A DNA stretch of 64,000 nt, from assembly GCF_016859285.1 (NCBI RefSeq), contig NC_053416.1:18170210-18234209 (forward strand). Direction: 5' to 3'. The position numbers were made by a program, and so were the translations under genes. Below, piece after piece: positions 12,701 through 23,700 of the stretch. The notes under the pieces are model-generated. The model saw only the letters and a program-made list of their open reading frames with translations. It did not search any database and was not told the DNA's origin. Each line of letters begins with the position of its first letter. The first letter of the stretch is position 1. The stretch comes from Xiphias gladius. Taxonomy: Eukaryota; Chordata; Actinopteri; Istiophoriformes; Xiphiidae.

Positions 12701-15700
12701 ATCGTAACTTGGTTTTTTCCATACCAATAAAAAACTCCCTTCTAGTCATTTTTTCAACTTTCTTGAAATCTCTTAAGTCTACCAACTTCTACAGCATTCA
12801 CTCTTCTCTTTCCTGTTGTTATACAGATGTGCCTCTGCTAGCTGTGACCCCTCAACTCACTACCGGACTCGCCTCCTCTGTTGAGACATGACATTTAGCT
12901 CACAAACGTCTAGGACACATGGGAAATAACGTTAAAAGCAGCTTAAAACATAAATATTGAAATGACAATGATATTAGATTGTTTTTCAAAAAAAAACTAC
13001 CATACTTATCTTAACACATAAAGTTAGCCACATGACATGCTGTTGAGAAAGGCTCTGCTCAACAGCTCTATTTTTAGTTATCAAAATAAGTTAGAAATGT
13101 TAGTGGGATTTTGAATCAGGTTCTCCTACTTCTGGAACAGAAACAGGAAGATCCAGTTTCAATGTGGCTCTCTATGCAGACATGAGTTGTGAACAGTTCA
13201 AAGTAAAAATGTTTTTTCCATCTCAGATAGTTTAATTTGAAGGACTTTGAGGTCTGAAGAGTTGAAAGTATCCAACAATGAGAGAATTCTCAGAAAAAAG
13301 AAAAGATAATTTTGTACAGCAGAAAAATAGCCAATAATTCTCTTCACTATACCTTGAAAAATGTTTTGACTCCTTTAGTTTTATCTTGGGACCCCCACAG
13401 GCTGGGAACCACTGTTGTGCAGCATTCAAATATTATTACTCAATTACTTAATCTGAGCACAACTTTGACAAGTAATTAATATCAACACACCCCTTTCTTC
13501 TTTGCGAGCTGACAAAGAGCGCACTCTGGCGGGAAGGCTCTTTCCTCAGAGGTACTGATGCTGATTGATAGTCTTGGGTAGTAATGAGCTACAAGGAGGG
13601 TCCAGCAGCTGTGAGGTCTCCTACAGTGTGCACCCCCTGTGCTGATGTCGACAAGGAGGGTCCAGCTGCTGAGCCCATGCTGTGTGATGGCATTAATTGA
13701 CCCTCGTTGATGACAAAGTGGTTCAGGGGGTAGATGCCACATTTCCTAAAACCTTCCTTGACAATCCTGACACCCTCCTCTTCCTTCGCTACCTGATAGG
13801 TCCCTTTAAATACACCTGAGAACTCCTTCTTGCTTATTGCAAAGTGAGTATCAGTGGCACAACCATCACCTATGAGTGCTGCAAAACGTTGCCTCAGGAG
13901 CACAAAGAGACCCATGTCGAGTGGCTGCAGGATGTGAGAGCAATGAGGCGGAAGGCACAGAAGGATGACGTCCTCCTTACGCGCTGCCTCCACCACCTCA
14001 AGGTTCACAGGCGACTTGTGGCCGTCAAAAATCAGCAGCAGAGGACGCTCCTTAGGTGCATACACAAGAAAATGTTTGAGGAACCATTTCTTAAAGAGAT
14101 CAGAGATGATACACCCCGAGTCTGACCATCCATAAAGGGCATTTGGTGGCCCTTGTGTCTTGTAACATACTCCCCCGGGATAGGCCTTTGAGTAAATAAT
14201 AAATGGGGGAATGTCCTCTCCAGCTGCGCTAAAGCAAGCCAGGACGGAGATGTGGTCCCTCGAGCCTGGCGTTGGCCTATAGCCCAGACTCGCAGGTTTG
14301 GGGAGAATCACCCTCTTCCTGCCCAGCTGAAAGCCCGTCTCATTGCAGTTGAAGATTTTGTGAGGCTTCTCTCTGAGGCCGTGAGCATCCATGACAGTGC
14401 TCAGTAAATGAAAAAACTGATCCACTGCTTCCTTCCTCACACATACTGTCCTCCCACGGACAACGTTGTCGGCTGGCTGAATGGTAATATTCTTTTCTTG
14501 CCGCTTTCTAAAATTGAGCCACCAGGTCTGGCCCAGTTTGGAAAATGCCACCCTCCGATGCTGCCGCTTATAAATGGATGAGGCAAAGGACACCAGCTGC
14601 TGCTTAGTAAGTGGGAATCCATGCTTGGAGATGTATAAGGAGAACTCCACTAACAGCTCCTCGTCAGCAGATGTTATAAGCTGAGCTGGCCCACTGCGAC
14701 TCCCTGGTGTCACCCGTCCACTGACTCTGTCCCCCAGTGAAGATTTAGGGACTCCAAACTCTTTGGCAGCCTGTCTCACCGTGCACCTTCCCGACTTCAC
14801 CTCGATCAGTGCACGTTCCATGGCCTCCTCTGTCCATTTCTTCTTCTTCTTCCTCCCGATTTTGTCAAGATGATTTCTGGATGGCATTTTTTTCTAGGAT
14901 TGCACAGGAAATGCAGGCATAAATGACACAGTAAACCAATATGATAGCAACAAATAAGTCAAAATTTGTATTATTACACTCAGAAACCCAGACATAACCA
15001 ATAATACATTTTCCACATGGCTTAATTAAACTAATGCCCACACTTTCACCTTGCCAACAGTGAGCCACTAACAGCACACAGCTCTGTCTGGCCTTTTTCC
15101 TGTCTTGCAAAGGGATTATGTCACCACTTCATTTTGATCCAAGTTTTGTTAACAAGATGGCTGTCCTGTCTGTTGATGCTTACTGATGTGATGCCTAATG
15201 CACCGGAGCAATAGGATCTCCTGCATCCAGCATTTATTTTCACTGCATAATGGATGGATGCAATGCTGTCGTTGGCATCTGATTTGCTAGATTAAGGGGA
15301 ATTTAAGTAAAACATAATGGTAATATTTCTCAGCAAATTCTCTGTTTTTACACCACTCGATGTTGTCAAACAGGCATTAAGAACCTTAGCCCCCTATCAA
15401 ATAAACCTCTAATTAACTTATGAAGACAGAAAAGTGGCCATTGTGCTACTTTTAGTCCATCCAGAACACGTAAACCAGTTCTAGATCAAAAGCCGCCATA
15501 CTTGGACTAGTTAAACCAGTTTCACACCAATACAACGTTTATTCTATTTGTGAAAACAGAAAAAATACCGTTTTTGCTGCATTTTCTTCATCCACGCTAC
15601 AAATGTCTAGGTCTAAATGTAAATTACCAGCAACAATGCAGACTACTCAAACTTGATTTGGATAAACACGGAGTGTATTAAGACACTTTTTTAGATCCTG

Positions 15701-18700
15701 CTTAGATCAGTACGACTTTAATTTTATTTATCAGCGTTTAAGCTGTCTGTAGAGTTTCAATATTATTCTTGTCCAGGTTTACTTGAATGTTTGATTTAGA
15801 CTTGTTCGTTGCCTGGATGTCGAAAAACAGTGATTTTTTTTTTTCTTGTTTCATAAACAGCATAATAGTTTCAAATCTGAATCAGGCTCTGAAACGATCT
15901 TTCTGCTCTTCCTTAACTTGCGAAGCTAATTTTACTTCAGGCTCGTGGTGGAGGCACCCGTTTGTTTAGCTACGAAAAAGCGATACTTCTGTGACAGGCA
16001 GAGCTGTCCTTACGCGTAGAGAAACTGGTAAAAGACCCACTGACTTACTGGTTTTGGTGTGTCGTCGTGCAAAGTTTTATTGGGGGACAGAAAACGATTC
16101 GTCCTGTGTTGGTTGCTGTGACGGCGCGGACCGTAACGCTACTGTTTGGAAACCAACCTTACAACAATATGAAGCCTGGTGGTTTTTTGAGACAAAATTA
16201 CACTTAAAAGCACAAACCATGTGACGGTCTTTATTCTGCAGTCGCTGCTACATGTCTGTCGGTTACACATATGGGTTACACTTTACTTTGACCATGCACT
16301 TTCCTGCCTAGCATGAATTCCTGCTTCCCAAGGTAGAAGACAGCGGAACAGAACCGGAAGTCACGTGAAGCCGTCTTCAAAATAAAAGTATTAAAGTTCC
16401 AAAAAGTTGCCAAAATAAGTGTCCAACTCTACAGATGTACAAAATGCATTACAATGCTCAAATGACGCGAAACTCTAGCTATAAAAGAGATAACATGAAA
16501 ATTATGTAAGAAATTAATAAAGGAAAAATAAAACATTTAAGGCTCAAGGCCCAACATATCATTTCTATTATTCCAAAACAGATGCATTTTTTGTTTTCTT
16601 GTTATTTAACACCATCTGACCTCGTCAGGTATAGAGCATTTGATATCATTTACATATTTTTCCATGTTTTTCGATTAATATGCATAAAGCTTATTGACCC
16701 ATTAAGACAAATACTGTATGTATACATTGCCATTTCTGAGGACAACATGTGATGTGAGCGATAGACACCACAAAAATTAATTTGAACCGTTTGTTCATTT
16801 CAGAAAATAATTAGTGAAAAACTTGACAAGCTTTACTTTCAGTGTTTAAGCTACAGATGGACCATTACCTTTCAATCTGCTGTAAAAATGCCAACATATC
16901 AAGAGTTACATCAGTATCAAGATGTATAATTGACTCCAGTCCAAGTTTGTGTGCCTCTCTTGTATTACCCGCAATCAAATAGATGAGAGGCACAAACTGG
17001 GACTAAACTGACTCATGCATGTAACTGGATCACATTCCTTGTTCAAGAAAACAGCTCCACCCCCTCACTTCAGTGCAACGTGTTTAGTGATATTTACATC
17101 GTCAATACACATTGTGTTGACATTTAAGGTGCTATTTGTCAGCTTTGCTTCATCAACCATAGTAGCTGGTCTTTGTTTTTACCACTCAGCGCATATGCTC
17201 TCCTACAGACCCATGTATAATTTGTTGGTGCTCATCCTCTAATGTAGGTCAGACTTTTTAAAATCAACCTTTCTGGGTGGAGGTCATAGATGAACCTCTA
17301 ATGAACCTCAAGTGAAAGGGACAATTTACCTGTCATAATATTGTAAATTTACTTACTATCCCTTGCACAAACCTGAAAATCAGATCTGAGATCTATCACT
17401 GAAGTTGAAAACTCTCCTAAATTGGAGCATTTGGCTTCTATGGCAATTTTAGGCTAAAGACATTTTAAGCTGATGAAATCTTTGATTGGTAGTGTGGAAA
17501 TCATTATCAAGATGTAATTTTCTACTGTTTTGTGGTCTGTAAAGGTTATGAATCCCAAGGTTCTTTTCAAGGTGTGTTTCATATTCTTACCCTGTAGATC
17601 AGTAGATTCTCCAACGAGCCCTACACAGCTTTCTCCATCTGACTGGTATGTATGTACTGAATTGTAATTTCAAATAAACTCTGTAAACCTTGGCAACATC
17701 CGGGCATTGGGATTCTTTTCATGTGTTTTTACCATATAGTTGGTAATAAGTGACTTACCTTGTTATAGGCCCCAAGCACCCACCGAAGAACTTATCCAAA
17801 ATGGTGAGGCACAATCAGAAACAACTGTTGACAACACAGCTGCAGAAAACAAGGAAGCATATGCCGATACAACAGTGGGCCATTCAAATGTAGAAGACAG
17901 TAAGAAGGTTGCTGAAGTTTATGCAGATGTTCATGTAGAGCCAGCCGAGCAACTAGTTGCCACCACAACAGCAGAGAACAAGGAAGAATATGCTGATACA
18001 ACAGCTGAGCAGACAAACGTAGAACATAGTGAGGCCAAAGTCTCTGCAGATGGTCATGAGGAAGATCCTGTTGCAGAAACCGCTGATGTGGTCGGTACAG
18101 GGGAGAGTAAAGACACTACGGACGTCCCTGTTGTTCTTGCAGTAGAACTGAAACTGCAAGAGGAACCTTCAATCAAAACAGAGCCAGCAAATGCAACCCA
18201 TTTGGAGGATGCAGGAGTAGAATCAACAGTACAACCTGCGGAGGAGAGTTGTAACAAATGTTGTCCAGATAATGATGCAAAAGACATTTTTGAAGCTGTA
18301 ACTTTGGAGTCGTCGACTGATACGAGTGATGTGATTCATGCAACACCAGCAGAAGAGGCTGCTCTCCAAAAGAGTGTGGAACCAGTCCCTGACTTATCGG
18401 TAGAATCTGTATCTGAATCACCCACTCGGTGTGCTGCTGAAACTGCTAAAGAGGGAAGTTGTGAGGGATGTCCTCCAGAGCAAAGTACAGAAGAAATTGT
18501 TGAAGTTGTAGCTAAGGTTGTGGTGGAATCATCACCTGAGACCCCTGCTGTAAATAATGCAACACCAAGAGACGAGGCTGCTGTACAAGACACTGTGGAA
18601 CCAATCCTGGATACTGCATCTGAATCACCTACTCAATCTGCTGCAGAAACTGCAGTCAAATCTGTAGACTTTGAAGTCGAGTCTACAACTCTGACAGAAC

Positions 18701-19689
18701 CGGTTTTAAAGACCAGAGCTGAAGAGGTAATTGAGTGTGAAGTCCAGCCTGTTATTAACACTGTTGTCGAGCAGGGTGCTGAGCCAGCACCAGAGAATGC
18801 AGCAGATCGTGTGATGGAGTTGAGCATCGAGGATGCTCTTGAACCTGTAACTGCTTCAGAAGCTGTTGCAGTTCAGAATAAGTTATCTGACAGAGCCATT
18901 GAAATGACTGATGCTTTACATGTGGAGCCACCTGCAGCTGAAGCTGTTCCTAAACCTGTGGAAGATCCAAAACAACCCCACTCAGTGGAGTCAAAACTGA
19001 ACCAGTCTGATGATACCAACACGTGAGTAAGCTCTTATTAAATGAAACATTGCATTCACTGTTTTTCATATAATATTCAGGTTTTTTTTACTTGTACTGC
19101 GAAATGCATATTAATGTTTACTGATGGCTGTTTTTGTAGCGCTGAAATGTTTCAAAAACCCAGGGAGGGGCTACAATCCACACACACTCTAAAAGAGACC
19201 AGGTAACATATCACTTTAAGGGCAGCATAATTTTGGAATTTCAAAAATGATTTCAATTGTGCAAAGAAAGCACTTAAAGTCATTAGCAATGCACCACATT
19301 TTTACGGTAGAGACCCAAAGTTCATACACAAAGACTAAAGGGGGTGATCATCTTTTTCTCACTTTCTCTCTACCTCAGTGATGGCAAAGCTGTTTGTTCA
19401 TTCTGTGACCAAGTAATTGACGGAAATGTCAAAATCATACTCAGTGAACCTCTGGTGACCTGCCACCCTGACTGTCTAAAGGTTTGTTCTGTCAGTTGGG
19501 AAGCATACTTTCAATACCCGCATATGTATATTGATTGACATGCTCTTGTCATTGCATAATGTTAATGTAGAGTCTGTTTTGCAGTGTGGTGTGTGTGCTA
19601 AGGTCCTCGGAGATATGCTGACCCCCATGTTCCTGCATGACCAAGTAATCCACTGTGATGGCTGTTTTGCAAAAGCTCTTGAAGCCTGA
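9706..19689 (+). CDS. znf185: znf185-like LIM-domain protein
   Basis: Seven coding exons join in frame: 9706-9715, 9819-9948, 10177-10239, 17769-19022, 19140-19202, 19379-19481 and 19585-19689 (1728 bp, 575 aa). The N-terminus (RNQVLTTTRVCTTLKNDGSW, then SYVLSIAKKFE) parallels the human ZNF185 motifs VLKQMKVRTTLKGDKSW and SYVLSAAKK. The 1254-bp fourth exon codes an acidic Glu/Val/Thr/Ala-rich degenerate repeat region (residues 68-486). The C-terminus is a single LIM domain (about 513-569) with the full set of metal ligands (CSFC, HPDC, CGVC, CDGC). ZNF185 and its relative sciellin are actin-linked adaptor proteins, mainly epithelial. LIM spacing and the N-terminal motifs favour ZNF185 over sciellin. 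The 7.5-kb third intron could hide further short exons, so length is a minimum. Confidence 0.85.
11471..11525. repeat. CA microsatellite framed by an inverted heptamer
   Basis: An interrupted (CA)n tract lies between GTACATG (11471-11477) and CATGTAC (11519-11525), so the whole block is framed by a short inverted repeat. Confidence 0.8.
12423..13414. mobile_element. hAT-type non-autonomous element, about 990 bp
   Basis: The terminal inverted repeats are CAGTAGTTCCCAACC at the left and, reverse complemented, CAGTGGTTCCCAGCC at the right. The flanking octamers tggtacag (12415-12422) and ttgtgcag (13415-13422) match at 6 of 8 positions, as expected for an old 8-bp hAT target duplication. The left end continues 'tttggcttgtgatccctt', a familiar hAT/Charlie-like subterminal sequence of fish. 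No transposase frame is present inside. Confidence 0.75.
13589..14887 (-). mobile_element. Pogo/Tigger-type transposase ORF, 432 aa
   Basis: An uninterrupted frame from the ATG at 14885-14887. Residues about 12-60 form a Psq-type helix-turn-helix (KWTEEAMERALIEV, TVRQAAKEFGVPKSSL). Residues about 75-140 look like a CENP-B-type helix-turn-helix (TKQQLVSFAS, TWWLNFRKRQ). The DDE/D nuclease core follows: FNCNETGFQLGRK, LLLIFDGHKSPVN, CSHILQPLDMGLF. The second and third acidic residues are present, but the first is Asn where this family has Asp (NxDETG). No stop or frameshift is seen. The element sits antisense inside znf185 intron 3; inverted repeats bounding it were not found. It is either a young insertion with one catalytic mutation or a conserved DNA-binding derivative. 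Confidence 0.88.
15950..16380. promoter_or_regulatory. CpG-richer patch with ETS/E-box pair
   Basis: This patch is richer in CpG than the rest of the intron. It ends with ACCGGAAGTCACGTGA at 16353-16368, an ETS core (CCGGAAG) fused to a CACGTG E-box. Such combinations are typical of vertebrate proximal promoters. No transcript or coding exon could be tied to it, so promoter function, including a downstream znf185 promoter, is inference. Confidence 0.35.
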
Positions 19690-19949
19690 GGTCTAACTGG
19701 GACAAACATGTTGTCCGGGCTGAGAACCTCATCACTGTTGCCTTAACTCTATATTCTGTCTTTTGAACCAATTTTCCTACTGAAAGTTTTATTTTCTTTT
19801 TTTGAGGACATGGTGTATTGTAAGGACTAAGAAATCTGGAAAAAGGTTTGGCAACATATTATTTATTAGTATAACTGCTAAAGATGCTTAAATGAAATAC
19901 TTTGCAGTCTGCATGAATGATTTTATTGTAACATACTGTATATGGTTTA

Positions 19950-19955
19950 AATAAA
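19950..19955 (+). terminator. znf185 poly(A) signal
   Basis: AATAAA, 261 bases after the znf185 stop codon, with no earlier strong signal seen. It implies a 3' UTR of about 0.28 kb. Confidence 0.65.
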
Positions 19956-19978
19956 ATCACACTTAAATGCCTAAGGTG

Positions 19979-19984
19979 GTTTAA
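19979..19984 (-). terminator. Candidate plp1 poly(A) signal
   Basis: ATTAAA on the minus strand. A canonical AATAAA follows at about 19922-19927. Use of either would place the plp1 3' end at or inside the znf185 3' UTR. Confidence 0.35.
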
Positions 19985-20733
19985 TCTGCCATAATTTCAA
20001 ATGAGCACAAACAACACTAAATAGCCGGGCTACACAGCAAACACTTGGGGGCAAGTTATTGAAGCATCAACACCTCAGTGATATAAAAACAGCTTATTTT
20101 AAGCAGTAACTGAAAAACCTCCAGGAAATTGATACACATACTGTTTCCACCCCTAAACAGTGGTATTGAAACAAAGCAAAAATGCATTGGGAGCAAATGC
20201 AATGTGCATGTATTGTAAGTGATAGCAAACAGGGAGATGGAAGGATACATTTAACCTTTGCAGAGAATTTTGGTACATTCAGCTTTACTTGCCTTAGTTC
20301 GCACAATGTTGATACACAAGATGGTGATAATGAGGCAGCAGCGAAATCATATTCAGAAACAATATATGCATCAGTAAACACTGAACGGTGTGCATGCAGT
20401 TATGATTTGCAAGGCAAGCTGTCATTACTCTCAATTATTCATGAAACATCATACATCACGATCTGACAAAAGCATCAGCACCAATGAAGCCTCAGAAAAA
20501 GGATAAAATGAGAGATAGAACTTCCGAGAGGACAATGAACAACAAAGCTAAGAGAATCATCTGAGAGGAAGATTTGAGGAGAAGGCCAGAGCTTGCTGCT
20601 GGGGGGTGAGTTATCTTCATCTCTCTGTCTGTTGTTCATACAAAACAGGGACGAGAAACACATGTCTGTGAAATATGTTGACTGTCCGTCTCATAGCCAG
20701 AAGATGGGGCTGACTGGGATGGAGATGTTGCAC

Positions 20734-23700
20734 TTAGCGAATGCCTTTCCTGCCCAGAAACCGCAAGACTGCGTAGTTGTAGGTGGTGGCAACCAGATAC
20801 AGAAACTGCAAAGGAAGACAGTGATATGGAGGGGGAAGAATAGATAGATAGGAAAAACAATGAAAAAACCGGGTTGCACATATGTGCTGGAATAATGATA
20901 AACAGCATGGACAAGCAAGCAGGTGCTTGCTTGTCCAAACGTTAAACAAAAAAAACAAAAAACAAAAAAAAAAAAAATCATCTTTTTAAAGGGTCAGTTC
21001 ACCCAAATTACAAAAAACATATTTACCTATGGGTGTCTCATCATACAGGTACTTTTGCTTTGGATTTGTCAATTTCTGATATTTTTGCTGCCACTACAAT
21101 AAGACTGAGATGACTGGAATTTTGTTTGTGGTGCTCACAATGGAAAACTGACTTTGACATTATCCCTCTTACTCCAGATAATTCACGTCCTTTGCTGTGA
21201 ACAGTGTTTGTAGGAAGTACTTCTTCAGTAGAAACTAGTTCTGCTAAAAACTGTTAAGAGCAAGGCCTTTGGATCATAAAGAGCAACAGGGACACTGTTG
21301 AGAGATGTTGAGTCATTTTTCAATGCTTCTCAAAGCATCATAAATTAAATTTCATTCACTTCCATTGTCTTGGGATGGCAGCCAAAATCTCGGAGCCAGA
21401 TATCGTGAAATGTGACCAACTAAAACCAAAACTATCTGGATGGCTAAATACCACTAAATATCTTTTTTATAATTTGGGCACACTGACCCCTTAAATGTGG
21501 TTTAATTGCCGGTATTTACTATAAGGAGCCTAAATATATAAAATGAAATATTTAACGTGACCCGAGAACAATTGCTCACCAGTGCTAAGAGAGTGACCCC
21601 GGCACCAGCAAATGCAGCTATGTACAAGTCATAGGTGACGTAGAACTGTAAGATATAAGAAACACAGGTCAGTTTAATTTATATTTAGGGAATTGAATCA
21701 ATCCCTTGTATGTTGGTGTCATTCCATTACATAGAAATTACTCACTTACACACCCATCCAATAATAATTTAGAATCGATTTTACCTTGATTCTGCATGTT
21801 GATTTGAATTTGAGGATCCTGACATAAAATATTGTAAAAGGGAATATTGATTCTTCTACTCACTTCGCTGGTTTTGCAAATAGATGCTAAGGTCATTCCA
21901 CAAGCCTTGCCTGGCATTGCGTTCCAAGGAAGAAGACCTTAAATGAAGACATGATGTAAGTGATGTATCTCTCACCAAAGCTGAATCATAATGAGTTATG
22001 ACACATTTAAGTTCCTGCTTGCATACAGCACATCAGGGAAACAGCAGTAACAAAATTAAGATGCAGGCATAGTTATCTTCATTATTTCATAACTAATTCA
22101 ACAACCAGTTTTGCATCCACATTTCCCAATGATTAATTCATTGCTTTCCAGCACACATTAACATTCTCATCAGGTGGACATGCGGTCAGTCATTATAAGC
22201 ACAACACACCATACTGCCTGGCGTCCATGCAAATCCAGCCATGCTGATTAATACTGGGGGTTGTTTCAGCCAGGATGTTGATGTTGTGGCAAGTCTGCTC
22301 CATGTTGAACAGGAAGAAGACTGGTATGGCAGTGAAGGCAAACACGGCCAGCCAGATGAAGGCCAAGATGTACGTCACTATGATAAACTGTTGAGATAAA
22401 AAGTGCAGTACATGGGGTCAGAGAAATGTGGCGTAGAAGCTCAGGTCTCACCGTGATAGATGTGCTGTCATTGAATCGGCTAACAACCATAACTCATGAT
22501 TCTGTGTAGAAATCACATAAACAAAGAACATCTCATTGAGGTTAAGGGGGAAACCAAACCAGAATTCAGCAAGTGCCCTGATGTCATATTTCTCCTCCAT
22601 CTTTACCTCCTCCCCCTCTCACCTCCCTCATTCCCGTTCTTACCGTCAGGCTGAGGCAGCGGCCACATTGGGTGCTCCTGAATTCACCAAAGGTCTGCTT
22701 GACAGCGCTCGTGGTGTAGAAACCCTCAGCCAGCAGCAGGATGCCGTAGAGGAAGAAAAATGATGCTAGGCCATAGATCACATACTGGAAATATTTGATA
22801 CTGGGATAGTCACAGGGAGAAATCAGTCAAAACAGCAAAATGAAGCAGTTCTTGAGTGGTGAAAAATCTGAATTCAAGAGAATTGAATGCGGCATCACTC
22901 ACAAGGAGGCCATGACCTCATAGTCCTGAACGCTGCGGGCGAAGTAAGTCTCGACGAGTACTTCGGTCTGGGCCAACGCTTCGTGCCCACAGCCACAAAA
23001 TAATGCCATGCCAGCATAGCATAGCAAGGTGGCCACCAGGGATGGGTAGGGCACTGCCCCAATGCACCGGATACAGCAATCATAACAACCTGAGGGGGCA
23101 TAATATATCAGCACACAGGCGGCACACACCGCACATATAACCACACAACACATCTATGCCACGGTGGGGGACTCTTTCACCCTGTGGGGGAGCTATGAAA
23201 TGGGCCTCGCTCTGTCTGCAAATCCATGAGCATACACCAAACCCCACCAACAGGCAAGTAAGCAACAGAAAAAAATTAGACAGCAGGGATAAACAAGAGT
23301 TCAAGCAGCGATTCCCAATAAAGCGTCCAAACAAAAGCAGTCACCACTGACTTCACGACAACCTCATGCACTTCTTCCAGTGTAAGCTTTTCTGTTGAAG
23401 CAGGTAGCAAATATCCACAGTGTTAATAAATGCATTGGCAGAAATGGGATAGAGGAAAGCACCTAAGGCTTTGCAAAGCCAAGGCTGCCTGACCGGAAAC
23501 ATTTGCCGCCTCTGATCTTGTACTCCACAACAAGAAAGATCCCAGTGCCAACCAGTAATGTACCCTGCTGCCTACAAGGTATTGCTACTATAAAATAAGC
23601 CTCTCTGCGCTGATTTCATCCGTATGTGAAAGCTCATCTGCTTGTGCCAACACCTTACAGCTCAACCCCTACTAACTGGTCCAGCCCTCTTTCAGTCACA

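Larger units (their letters stand above)
10240..17768 (+). other. znf185 intron 3, transposon-rich
   Basis: This 7.5-kb intron holds a CA microsatellite, a hAT-type MITE, a pogo-type transposase and a CpG-rich patch near 16 kb. No additional znf185 exon was recognised, but short exons coding low-complexity protein would be hard to see by eye. Confidence 0.6.

Noticed and set aside
17740-17768. Met at 17740 as the start of a separate single-exon gene
   Set aside because: It lies before a good acceptor (TTATAG) and the downstream exon is in phase with the znf185 5' exons.
22584-22643. PLP-specific extension of plp1 exon 3
   Set aside because: The sequence after the donor is Gly/Arg-rich, meets a stop after about 19 codons and lacks any PLP-insert similarity.
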